Assembly: GCF_002243175.1 (NCBI RefSeq)
Contig: NZ_NDYF01000010.1
Location: forward strand, 62,001-126,000
DNA from: Finegoldia magna_J
Lineage (GTDB): Bacteria; Bacillota; Clostridia; Tissierellales; Peptoniphilaceae
Direction: 5' to 3'
DNA length: 64,000 nucleotides
The notes below the pieces were generated by a model, which worked only from the letters and a program-made list of their open reading frames with translations, had not been told where the DNA came from and did no database searches. Positions 27,030-35,876 of this stretch are shown here, piece after piece. Every line of letters starts with the position of its first letter. Position 1 is the stretch's first letter. Both the position numbers and the translations under genes were made by a program.

Positions 27030-27058
27030 ATTATATTCAAAAAACTTTCAATTGTCAA
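27030..27058 (-). promoter_or_regulatory. Consensus promoter of the aspS T-box operon
   Basis: TTGACA (27053-27058), 17 bases and TATAAT (27030-27035) match consensus perfectly. The -35 starts six bases after the murJ stop. Confidence 0.88.
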
Positions 27059-27063
27059 ACCAT

Positions 27064-28587
27064 CTATTTTTTTCTTCTGTTTTTATAAAAAGCGATAATT
27101 TCGTTTAGTTCATCGACCTTAAAAATTAAAATACAAGTTAAATAACTAATTCCTGCAACAATTATAGACATCATTAATGATAATGTATTTGAAAATTTCA
27201 TATTTGTAGTTTTAAATGTAATATAAGCTAATGCTCCCATTATTAACGATGAAATCAACATCTTAAAAATATTTACAAAAGATGATTTTGTAGAACTAAA
27301 ATCCCCAATTTTTTTGTGTAATCTCATTATTATCATAATTGCTCCAATTAGATTTGCAAAACTTGTTGCTACTGCTAATCCTACCAATCCAAAAACTCTG
27401 GATAAAATAATATTTCCTATGATATTTATAGCAACCATAATAACAGAATTAATTGTAGGAGTTTTTGTATCATTCATAGCATAAAATGATTTCGACAAGA
27501 TATCTCTGATGGCAGTTCCTATTATTCCCAAAGCGTAGAAGAACATACAAACTGATGTCATAGCAACATCATTCATTGTGAAAGCTCCCCTAAAGAACAG
27601 CATCTTAGTAATAGGATAGGATAATACCAAAAGTCCAATTGTCGCCGGGATTACTAAAATACAAATCATAGACATTGATTTCATTATGCTATCTTTCATT
27701 TTATTCAAATCATTAGCAATAAAATTTCTAGACAATTCTGGATACACAATTACAGAAATATTTGCTATAACAATTCCCGTTACAAATTCAATAAGCCTCG
27801 ATGCATAATTTAGAATTGGAATACCATTAGCTGAAACTGTAGATGCTATCGACTTATCTACCATAACATTGATTTGATTTACCGATACTCCCAAAATTAT
27901 CGGAATTGATAAAAGAACAATCATCTTTACATTTTTATCTGAAAAATCTAAAATCTTATGATATTTAAAATTCTTTCTTTTCGTTATAAATATGTAAGGT
28001 AAATATTGGAGCGCATTTCCCAATAACAAACCAATTCCAACTATCATATTATTATCGTACTTATTGGAAATTACAAGAGCAAGTATAATGAAGAAATTCA
28101 TTATAAAACCTTGTAGGTTTTGAACTACAAAATGATTATTCGCATTCAAGTATCCTTTGAATACACATGACATAATTGACGGAATCATTGACAATAAAGT
28201 TAATCTCATGAATTTGATAGTTAATTCCTTTGTGTATCCAGTAAATCCTGGAGCGAAAATTCTAATTACAGAAGGTGTAAAAATTTCAAGTAGTATTATT
28301 AGTGCTAATATTATAATAACAACTATATTGTTGATATTTGATGTAAAAATATCGCCTTCTTCCTTTCCCTTTTCGTGTACTATTTTATTGTATATAGGTA
28401 TAAAAGAAGTTGAAATTCCCGCTGAAAATAAACTTACTATTGTAATCGGCAGTATTTGTGAAACCAAAAACGCATTGGCAACCGGCCCATTTGTAGGGAA
28501 AAAATATGCCAATGTAGTTTCTCTTACTAATCCTAAGACTTTTGATAGTAGTGTAATTATCATCAGTATAATGGCAGTCTTTTTCAT
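27064..28587 (-). CDS. murJ: Lipid II flippase MurJ
   Basis: A polytopic MOP-superfamily protein that flips lipid II across the membrane for peptidoglycan synthesis. The 507 residues have about 14 hydrophobic segments, an opening LLSKVLGLVRETTLAYFFP, a central GVSVNQINVMVDKSIAS segment, and RDILSKSFYAMNDTKTP near residue 365, all typical of MviN/MurJ. It starts behind AGGAG and is divergent from the PucR-type regulator. No terminator is obvious after it; the aspS promoter begins within six bases of its stop. MurJ function is by family. Confidence 0.92.
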   Translation of the reverse strand: MKKTAIILMIITLLSKVLGLVRETTLAYFFPTNGPVANAFLVSQILPITIVSLFSAGISTSFIPIYNKIVHEKGKEEGDIFTSNINNIVVIIILALIILLEIFTPSVIRIFAPGFTGYTKELTIKFMRLTLLSMIPSIMSCVFKGYLNANNHFVVQNLQGFIMNFFIILALVISNKYDNNMIVGIGLLLGNALQYLPYIFITKRKNFKYHKILDFSDKNVKMIVLLSIPIILGVSVNQINVMVDKSIASTVSANGIPILNYASRLIEFVTGIVIANISVIVYPELSRNFIANDLNKMKDSIMKSMSMICILVIPATIGLLVLSYPITKMLFFRGAFTMNDVAMTSVCMFFYALGIIGTAIRDILSKSFYAMNDTKTPTINSVIMVAINIIGNIILSRVFGLVGLAVATSFANLIGAIMIIMRLHKKIGDFSSTKSSFVNIFKMLISSLIMGALAYITFKTTNMKFSNTLSLMMSIIVAGISYLTCILIFKVDELNEIIAFYKNRRKK

Positions 28588-28683
28588 AAGTATCTCCTGT
28601 GTATATTTAAAAAATTTGTTGGTTGTGATATTATTTATACTATAGATAATAACACAGGTCTAACGATAATTAAAGGTGATAAG

Positions 28684-30042
28684 ATGAATATAAGATTATT
28701 GGTTAAAAAAATGGATGAATTGGTTGACTCTTCGGACATAAAAATAATAAACGATATCGACAATATCTCTCTAAATTGTATTTCCGATCAGAAAAACACC
28801 CTATCTATAATCGAATACGACAAAAATATTATTTGTCCGAAAAACTCTAATATTCTTTTTTTGAAAGCAGAAGATGAAATGTTAGAAAATGAAAATGCAA
28901 ATATTATTTATTCAAAAGAAAATGATATTTTTAAAGTTTACGAAATTGCGAATGCGTTTTTGCGCGAAAATGCAGAGTTCTATAATAGAATTTACAATAC
29001 AATTTCAAACCGTGAGGCCGTAAATAATTTACTTTTAAACATAAAAGATTATTTCGATGTAAATGTGTGCCTGTTGAATTCAAACAAAAAGTTGTTGCTA
29101 AATACATTTGATTTCTCAACTATCAAAAAAATTTATCCTCTGGAAATAAAAAAGAAAAGTTTGAGTAAATTATATGGATATCTTGCTTTCGAAACAATTG
29201 AGGGCGAGTATGAATTTGAATTCAGAAAAATTTCCAAGATAATTTCAACATACATTTATAACAACGTAAACGGACTAATAAATTCAAAAGAAGACATATA
29301 CAGTACTATTAAGAATTTGATTTCTGGAAATATTACAGAAAAAGACGAAGAAAATATTGCAAATATAGGTTGGAAAACAGATGACAATTACGATATTAAT
29401 GTAATTAAAATTGAAGGTGGTTTATTTAAATACCAAGACATGTTCTCACATGGTAACAGATTTGTTTTGGATTATCCAATGTATATGTATTCTGTATTAC
29501 AAGAAGGATACCTTGTGTTATTAACTAATAATAAAATTAAAGATGTTTCATCAGTAAAGACAAACTTAAACTTTTTTACTGAAAAATACGACTTAAAAAG
29601 CATAAAATTATCACTTAAAAACAACCTGTTCAATTTGAAAAAAGCTTATGATTTATCTAGAAGAATTTTAGAAAACAATATAGAATTAACTGAAAACATA
29701 AACGATAATTGCTGTAAAATCATCTATGATTTGGTATGCTTGGATTCTGAAATAGAAATATTAGTTCCAGAATTCATCTATAAATTAAAATATGACGATA
29801 TAAATAATGGCACAGACCTTCTCAGAACATTATACTTTTACCTTGTAGAAGAACGCTCATTAATCAAAGCATCTCAAAGACTGAATGTTCACAGAAACTC
29901 AATCGTTTATAGAATAAACAAAATTAATGAATTGGTAGATATTAATTTGGATTGTTACAAAGCAAGAAAAAACATAATAAGTGCTTTAGAAATCATCGAC
30001 CGATTGGACAATACGCTTAAAATAACAGAAGAAGACATTTAA
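28684..30042 (+). CDS. PucR-type helix-turn-helix regulator
   Basis: The only plus-strand gene. The 452 residues end in a PucR C-terminal helix-turn-helix (about 383-440): LRTLYFYLVEERSLIKASQ, then LNVHRNSIVYRINKINEL, the recognition-helix region. The middle (about 200-370) resembles the GGDEF-like/CdaR-type sensor region of this group, while the N-terminal 120 residues match no domain I recognise. Relatives respond to purines, sugars or amino acids. Its ligand is unknown. It diverges from murJ and converges on the TPR gene, overlapping its stop by four bases. Confidence 0.8.
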   Translation: MNIRLLVKKMDELVDSSDIKIINDIDNISLNCISDQKNTLSIIEYDKNIICPKNSNILFLKAEDEMLENENANIIYSKENDIFKVYEIANAFLRENAEFYNRIYNTISNREAVNNLLLNIKDYFDVNVCLLNSNKKLLLNTFDFSTIKKIYPLEIKKKSLSKLYGYLAFETIEGEYEFEFRKISKIISTYIYNNVNGLINSKEDIYSTIKNLISGNITEKDEENIANIGWKTDDNYDINVIKIEGGLFKYQDMFSHGNRFVLDYPMYMYSVLQEGYLVLLTNNKIKDVSSVKTNLNFFTEKYDLKSIKLSLKNNLFNLKKAYDLSRRILENNIELTENINDNCCKIIYDLVCLDSEIEILVPEFIYKLKYDDINNGTDLLRTLYFYLVEERSLIKASQRLNVHRNSIVYRINKINELVDINLDCYKARKNIISALEIIDRLDNTLKITEEDI

Positions 30043-30054
30043 TTGTCTTCTTCT
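30027..30054. terminator. Shared bidirectional terminator of regulator and TPR gene
   Basis: A perfect 11-base-pair palindrome (arms 30027-30037 and 30044-30054) contains the stop codons of both convergent genes. On the plus strand it is followed by TATTTTTT, a good U-tract. On the minus strand the U-tract is poor (GTTATTTTAAG), so it may be stronger for the regulator gene. Confidence 0.8.
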
Positions 30055-31154
30055 ATTTTTTGCAATAATTGCATTGCCATATTAAAAATATCTTCGTGTA
30101 CATCATCATAAGAAACCAAAGTTGACAATGTGTCTTTTGCTTTTGCAACTCTATTTGAGTTTAGTTCAATAACGGCTTTATTGTACAATAAAATCTCGTT
30201 GTCTTTATGAATTTTAAGCCCACGATTTAAAACCTGAATTGATTTTTCAAAATCATAATCGTTGAAATAAGCTACAGACATATCATTATACAAATCAACG
30301 TGATCAAATCCCATGCTTTCAGCTTTTTCAAAATATTCTATAGCTTTATCCAAATCATTCAAATTCAAGTAACATTTACCCATTAAATAAACAATTCTGG
30401 AAGTTTTTTCAAGTTCTTGGAAAATTTCAAGTGCTTTTTGTGGTTTCGAATTGATTAAAGTAGTCGCAAAATCCAAATCTCTTAAAGGCTTTATATCCTC
30501 CATTAAACGTTCAACTTCATTTATCACAATTAATACTCTTTTTTCATCGTAATCATTAGGTGAAGTTGCCATCTTATGAGTATTTTTTAAGTAATCATAA
30601 GCTTTTATATAATTATGATTTAGTAATTCTAGATTTGCAAGTTCTACATAATTTAAGAAGAAATCAGGAAAATTTGCAACATTTTCATTTAACACTCTGA
30701 AAGCTTCTTCGATAAAAATACTAGAATTAAACTCATCTTCAAGCGCCATTAATCTCAAACAATACGCATAATAATACGCATTATCTGCAATATCCGATTT
30801 TAATATATCATTTGTTCTAAAATAAATAACAGCTTCTTTTGGATTTGAAATCTTTTCAACTCCCATAGATATTATTGATTTTTCAATATCAGGAAAAATA
30901 TTGTACATAATATCTGTGTAGTTTACACAGTATTTGAATGATCTATCGTAAGCTATGTTATAAATCATGCCTTTAATTATTAATTCCAAATCAAAATTTT
31001 TGACGAAATCATTGTTCTTGACTCCATCTAACAAATCTTTCTCTAAAACAGGTAGTGGAATATCTTTATCAATGTAATCATTTGATTCTAATAAATTCAC
31101 ATAAACCAATTGATTCATAAATTTACTGAAATATTCGTCAATCTTATTAATCAT
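30039..31154 (-). CDS. Tetratricopeptide-repeat protein
   Basis: A soluble 371-residue protein with TPR motifs in its C-terminal half: AYDYLKNTHKM (near 180), VYLMGKCYLNLNDLDKAIEYFEKAESMG (about 255-282, given in parts as canonical TPR), DLYNDMSVAYFNDYDFEKS and ILLYNKAVIELNSNRVAKAKD. The N-terminal half is helical and may hold degenerate repeats. Its ATG directly abuts the stop of the membrane-protein gene, so the two are likely coupled and could form a complex. No enzymatic motif is visible. It is the last gene of the pheS-initiated run. Confidence 0.8.
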   Translation of the reverse strand: MINKIDEYFSKFMNQLVYVNLLESNDYIDKDIPLPVLEKDLLDGVKNNDFVKNFDLELIIKGMIYNIAYDRSFKYCVNYTDIMYNIFPDIEKSIISMGVEKISNPKEAVIYFRTNDILKSDIADNAYYYAYCLRLMALEDEFNSSIFIEEAFRVLNENVANFPDFFLNYVELANLELLNHNYIKAYDYLKNTHKMATSPNDYDEKRVLIVINEVERLMEDIKPLRDLDFATTLINSKPQKALEIFQELEKTSRIVYLMGKCYLNLNDLDKAIEYFEKAESMGFDHVDLYNDMSVAYFNDYDFEKSIQVLNRGLKIHKDNEILLYNKAVIELNSNRVAKAKDTLSTLVSYDDVHEDIFNMAMQLLQKIEEDN

Positions 31155-31811
31155 TTATTTCTCCCCCGTTTCTAAAATTCTGTACAAATTAGCCCTATAC
31201 AACATGAACAACGAAATGAACATCAAAAGCAATCCAAATTTTATAATCGACACAACTTCATTTGACATTATAAAGTCTTCAAATGTGTAATTCTTCATAA
31301 TCAAATTATACAAAATTGCAAAAATAGCAACATTAGGTATATTCCATGTTAAAAAATTTTTAAAATTAAATTTTAATGATGTCCAAATCGATTTATAAAA
31401 TTCTTCGTCAATCATGTAAAGTGTCTCCACTAACGGATTAAATATTAATAAAAGAACAATTACTGCTCCCTCGTATTTTTTTAAGAAAAAATACAACAAC
31501 AATAAAATTCCTCCATTAAAAGCGACCTTTAACATTAATTTGGGAATAGTAATCGGTTCTATTTGATAGTTATCTCTTGTATGAACCGAAATACTAAGCA
31601 TATTTAAAAGGATACTCAACAGAAATGTAACCAAAACCGCTACTATCACACTAGATATTTCTTTAGATACAGATAATCTAAACAAAATATTATTCGACAT
31701 ATTTAACGATAATTTCATTACAATCATTGATGCAAAAATCAACGGAAAATATTTAATTGTATGTGCGGTTCTTGTAAAAGAATTTTTGATTATTTCTATA
31801 AATGAGTCCAT
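31155..31811 (-). CDS. Polytopic membrane protein of unknown function
   Basis: A 218-residue protein with five or six hydrophobic helices (about 20-38, 53-75, 92-110, 112-125, 150-168, 185-205) and basic tails. The first 20 residues (MDSFIEIIKNSFTRTAHTIK) could form an amphipathic helix. No known family is recognised; the layout is loosely like DUF624-type proteins. The Shine-Dalgarno is AGGGAGA. It lies 8 bases after argS and abuts the TPR gene, suggesting a membrane anchor plus TPR scaffold pair. Confidence 0.7.
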   Translation of the reverse strand: MDSFIEIIKNSFTRTAHTIKYFPLIFASMIVMKLSLNMSNNILFRLSVSKEISSVIVAVLVTFLLSILLNMLSISVHTRDNYQIEPITIPKLMLKVAFNGGILLLLYFFLKKYEGAVIVLLLIFNPLVETLYMIDEEFYKSIWTSLKFNFKNFLTWNIPNVAIFAILYNLIMKNYTFEDFIMSNEVVSIIKFGLLLMFISLFMLYRANLYRILETGEK

Positions 31812-31819
31812 TATTCTCC

Positions 31820-33514
31820 CTACATTCTAACTGGTGCTTCAATGCCTAACAAGCTCAAAGATAATTTCAAGCATTTGTTAACAGAATAAGTTAAATACAA
31901 TCTTTGATATTTTAGTTCATATTCTACAGTGTTGATTGGACAATTTGCATAAAATTTATTGAATAGTTTTGCTAATTCTACTGTATAACGTGTCAAGAAA
32001 GAAGGTTCGTATTTTTCAGTAGCATTTAATAAAACTTCTTCAAATTTTGATAAGTGTTTTACAATGTCGATTTCTGTATCGTCAACTAATAAATCAAATT
32101 TGCTATTGTCTTTTAATTCAAATTCTCCCTTGTCTAATATAGAACAGCTTCTTGCAAATGTATATTGTGTATATGGTCCAGTTTCTCCATCAAAATTCAA
32201 AACTTGATCCCAATCAAACGTATAATCTTTTATTCTATTATTGAATAAATCTTGGAATATTACAGCTCCAACACCAACTTGTTTTGCCACTTCTTCTTTA
32301 TTTTCAAGATTAGGATTTCTTTCTTCTATGATTGATTTTGTTTTATCAATAGCTCTATTTAAAACATCTTCTAGGAAAATAACTTTACCTTCTCTTGTTT
32401 TCATAGATCCATCTTTCATGCTAACCATACCAAAAGAAACATGTTCGCAATCATTCCACCAATCAAATCCCATTTTTTTCAAAACGGCTCTTAATTGTTC
32501 AAAATGAAGTTTTTGTTGACTAGCAACAACGTATACATTTTTATAAAAATTGTAAGTTTTTTTACGATACATTGCAGTAGCAATATCTCTTGTTAAGTAT
32601 GTTGAAGACCCATTTGATTTTTTTATTAAAACAGGTGGCAAGTTTTCATCATCCAAATTGATTATCATTGCACCATCGGATTCTTCTAGCAAATTTTTCT
32701 TATCAATTGCTTCTAATGCATCTCCAATAAATTGTGAGTGGAATGATTCACCATTAAAATTGTCAAACTCAACTCCTAGTAAATCATAAACTCTTTGAAA
32801 TTCTTTTAGAGAAATTTCTCTAAACCATGACCATAATTTTACAGCTGTAGGATCTTTTTTTTCTAATTTATCGAACCAATCGCGTGCCTCATCCATGTAA
32901 GTTTCATCTTCTTTTGCAATTTTATTGTATTTTACGTAAAGATTTAAAAGTTCTTTTATTGGATCAGCATTTATTTTATCTTCGTCTCCCCATTTTAAAT
33001 AAGCTGATATCATCATACCAAATTGAGTTCCATAATCACCGATGTAATTAACACCTGTTGTATTAAACCCTTGATATTTCATTATGTTTCTTATGGCATT
33101 TCCTATTACAGTGGAGCGTAAATGTCCAATATGAAATGGCTTTGCAATATTTGTAGAAGAAAAGTCGAACACAACATTTTTCCCAACGCCAATATGACTA
33201 CTTCCAAAATCATCTTTAACAGCTTCTGTTAGAACACTTTCTACTAATTTTGAATTATCTACAAAAAAGTTTACGTAAGGACCTACATTTGCAATTTTTT
33301 TGATATTTTCATTGCTGAATTCTTTTTTAGCTAATTCTTCTGCGATTAAATTAGGTGCTTTTCTAAAAGTTTTTGCTAATTTAAACACTGGAAACGCATA
33401 ATCTCCCATATCACTGTTTGGTGGAATTTCGATTAAATCTGATATTTCTTCTTCAGTTAGACCAGTGTCAAATCCTAGTATAATTTGTTTTACTTCTTCT
33501 TTAAAATTTATCAT
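31820..33514 (-). CDS. argS: Arginyl-tRNA synthetase
   Basis: A class I synthetase charging tRNA-Arg. The 564 residues contain an N-terminal Add-1 domain (1-100), the HIGH motif HIGH at 128-131 within IAKPFHIGHLRST, the catalytic core with YIGDYGTQFG, a GSMKTREGKV segment taking the place of KMSKS as usual in ArgRS, and the C-terminal DALR anticodon-binding domain (YTFARSCSIL to the end). It follows mutS2 after 10 bases and no promoter or T-box of its own is visible. Confidence 0.97.
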   Translation of the reverse strand: MINFKEEVKQIILGFDTGLTEEEISDLIEIPPNSDMGDYAFPVFKLAKTFRKAPNLIAEELAKKEFSNENIKKIANVGPYVNFFVDNSKLVESVLTEAVKDDFGSSHIGVGKNVVFDFSSTNIAKPFHIGHLRSTVIGNAIRNIMKYQGFNTTGVNYIGDYGTQFGMMISAYLKWGDEDKINADPIKELLNLYVKYNKIAKEDETYMDEARDWFDKLEKKDPTAVKLWSWFREISLKEFQRVYDLLGVEFDNFNGESFHSQFIGDALEAIDKKNLLEESDGAMIINLDDENLPPVLIKKSNGSSTYLTRDIATAMYRKKTYNFYKNVYVVASQQKLHFEQLRAVLKKMGFDWWNDCEHVSFGMVSMKDGSMKTREGKVIFLEDVLNRAIDKTKSIIEERNPNLENKEEVAKQVGVGAVIFQDLFNNRIKDYTFDWDQVLNFDGETGPYTQYTFARSCSILDKGEFELKDNSKFDLLVDDTEIDIVKHLSKFEEVLLNATEKYEPSFLTRYTVELAKLFNKFYANCPINTVEYELKYQRLYLTYSVNKCLKLSLSLLGIEAPVRM

Positions 33515-33524
33515 TTTAATCCCC

Positions 33525-35876
33525 TTATTTTAAATAAATGAAAGTAGCTCCAAGACCGCCTTCATTGTAACCTGCATATTCAATCTTTTTGATTCTTTTA
33601 TCACTTCTTAGGTATTCTCTGATACCTTTTCTGAGCATACCAGTTCCTTTGCCGTGAATTATATTCACTTTTTTCAAACCAACAATTACACAGTCATCAA
33701 TGTATTTGTCAAGTTCGTATATTGCTTCTTCAATATTCTTTCCACGCAAATCTATTTCGCTTTTTATATCAGAATTAGCTTTATTTTTTATAATACTTTT
33801 AATGCTCTTTGATGATTGAATCACTTCTTGTTCTTTAATTTTCTTCAAGTTCTTAACATTGGCATTTATCTTTAAGATACCCACTTGAACCAATAAATCA
33901 CCTTTTTTATCAGGTTCTGTAACAATAGTACCTTGTTGGTCAATTCCTAAGATTTCGACTTCATCTCCTAATTGTAGATTTTGTTTTTTAGACGTTTCAT
34001 TCAAAAGTTTCTTATTGGAACTCTTTTTAATTCTTTTGTTAAATTTACTTTCAACATCATTAGCTACTGTTCTAGCATCAGATTCTTTCTCTAAGAATTT
34101 TAATTTATTGATAAGCTCACGTGATTCTTCCTTAGCTTGCATATAAATTTCGTTTGCATTTTCTTTTGCTTCGTTAATAATTCTTTCTTTTTCTAATTTT
34201 GTCTTTTCAAGTTCTTTTTCGTATCTGTCGCGAAGCTTCAATAAATCTTCTTTAAGCTCTAATTGTCTTTTTTTTTCTTCGTCAATTTGTTTCTTTCCAG
34301 ATTCAATGTCAGATAAAACATCTTCAAAATCTTTGTCTTCTTGAGATAAAATTTCCTTTGCATTATTAATTATATCATCATCAAGACCAAGTCTTCTAGA
34401 AATTTCAAAAGCATTTGATTTACCAGGAATCCCAATTCTCAATTTATAAGTTGGTGATAAAGTATTTACATCAAATTCTACTGAACCATTTTTTACGTAT
34501 TTTTCTGTCAATGCAAATATTTTAAGTTGAGAATAGTGAGTTGTAGCAATTGTTCTTATAGATTTGTCTAAGAAAATTCTCAAAATTGCAATTGCTAGTG
34601 CTGCTCCTTCTGTTGGATCGGTTCCTGCACCAAGTTCGTCGAATAACACAAGAGAATTAAATGTAATATTATTTACAATGTGTACAATATTTTTCATATG
34701 AGCTGAAAAAGTAGACAAAGATTGTTCTATACTTTGTTCATCACCAATATCTGTGAAGATATTGTCGAAAATTGCTACTTCCGAATTTTCATCTACAGGA
34801 ATTAAAATTCCAGATTGTGCCATTAAAGTTATCAGACCTACTGTTTTAAGTGTTACAGTTTTACCACCAGTATTAGGTCCAGTTATAACCAATGTATTGT
34901 AATCATCACCAAGATAAATACTTATAGGCACAACTTTTTTCTTGTCCAATAAAGGATGTCTTGCATTTTTGAAATTAAAATATCCATTAGTGTTTAGTTT
35001 GGGATTTGTCGCATCAATTTCTATAGCATATTTTGCTTTAGCGAATATGAAATCTAATCTTGATAAAACATCCTGATCCACAAAAATCGAATCCTTGGCA
35101 TCATAAACTCTATCAGAAATTTCTTTCAAAATTCTTATTATTTCTTCTCTTTCTTCTGCTTCAAGCATTCTCAATTCGTTATTTAATTCTACAACCTCCA
35201 TCGGTTCGATGTAGACTGTTTGACCCGAAGATGAATGGTCGTGTACGATTCCTTTAAAAGATGATTTATGTGAAACTTTTACAGGAATTACATATCTATC
35301 ATCTCTCATAGTTACGATGTTTTCTTGTAATGCTTGATCATTAGAAGATAAAATACTATTTATTTTATCTCTAATATTTTCTGTCTTTTGCCTTTTAGTT
35401 TGTCTAATTCTTGCCAGATTTCTACTGGCATTATCGCTAATTTCATCTTCGGAAATTATTGCATTATTAATAGTTGCAACTACATCAGGTTCTTCCATCA
35501 AAGAATCCATCATTGCCATAATCATAGGGTAATTTTCGTGATTTTCGTCAGATTCCCCAGCGTATCTTTTTATATCGTGAACGCTACTTAAGATTTGGCC
35601 GATTTTCAACAAAACTTCTGGAACTATGTATCCACCCTTTGATACATGCATTATACTTGCTTTAACATTTATAATCTCATATATAGGAGGATTAGAAAAT
35701 TTGTAAATCATACTCATAGCTTCATAAGTTTCATCCAAGCTTTGTCTGATTTCATCCTCATCAATCATAGGTTCCAATTTATTGGCTATACTTTTCCCCA
35801 ATTTAGATTTGCAAAATTTTTCAATTTTATTTTTTATTTCGTTGTATTCAAGTGTGTTTAATGTCTTTTTATCCAT
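33525..35876 (-). CDS. mutS2: MutS2 (RqcU) ATPase-endonuclease
   Basis: A MutS-related ATPase. Bacterial MutS2 acts on branched DNA, and in Bacillus it also splits collided ribosomes. The 783 residues lack the mismatch-binding domain, begin with the lever/clamp region, carry Walker A GPNTGGKT (near 332), Walker B LFDELGAGTDPTEGAALA (about 410-427), a long coiled coil (510-620), and end with a KOW-like segment and an Smr nuclease domain (EIDLRGKNIEEA and IHGKGTGMLRKGI). The ATG abuts the U32-gene stop behind AAAGGA. Confidence 0.95.
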   Translation of the reverse strand: MDKKTLNTLEYNEIKNKIEKFCKSKLGKSIANKLEPMIDEDEIRQSLDETYEAMSMIYKFSNPPIYEIINVKASIMHVSKGGYIVPEVLLKIGQILSSVHDIKRYAGESDENHENYPMIMAMMDSLMEEPDVVATINNAIISEDEISDNASRNLARIRQTKRQKTENIRDKINSILSSNDQALQENIVTMRDDRYVIPVKVSHKSSFKGIVHDHSSSGQTVYIEPMEVVELNNELRMLEAEEREEIIRILKEISDRVYDAKDSIFVDQDVLSRLDFIFAKAKYAIEIDATNPKLNTNGYFNFKNARHPLLDKKKVVPISIYLGDDYNTLVITGPNTGGKTVTLKTVGLITLMAQSGILIPVDENSEVAIFDNIFTDIGDEQSIEQSLSTFSAHMKNIVHIVNNITFNSLVLFDELGAGTDPTEGAALAIAILRIFLDKSIRTIATTHYSQLKIFALTEKYVKNGSVEFDVNTLSPTYKLRIGIPGKSNAFEISRRLGLDDDIINNAKEILSQEDKDFEDVLSDIESGKKQIDEEKKRQLELKEDLLKLRDRYEKELEKTKLEKERIINEAKENANEIYMQAKEESRELINKLKFLEKESDARTVANDVESKFNKRIKKSSNKKLLNETSKKQNLQLGDEVEILGIDQQGTIVTEPDKKGDLLVQVGILKINANVKNLKKIKEQEVIQSSKSIKSIIKNKANSDIKSEIDLRGKNIEEAIYELDKYIDDCVIVGLKKVNIIHGKGTGMLRKGIREYLRSDKRIKKIEYAGYNEGGLGATFIYLK

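Noticed and set aside
28157..28645. Plus-strand open frame of 162 codons opposite murJ
   Set aside because: Lies antisense to a clear membrane-protein gene, has no family resemblance and no plus-strand promoter or Shine-Dalgarno; hydrophobic content mirrors murJ codons.
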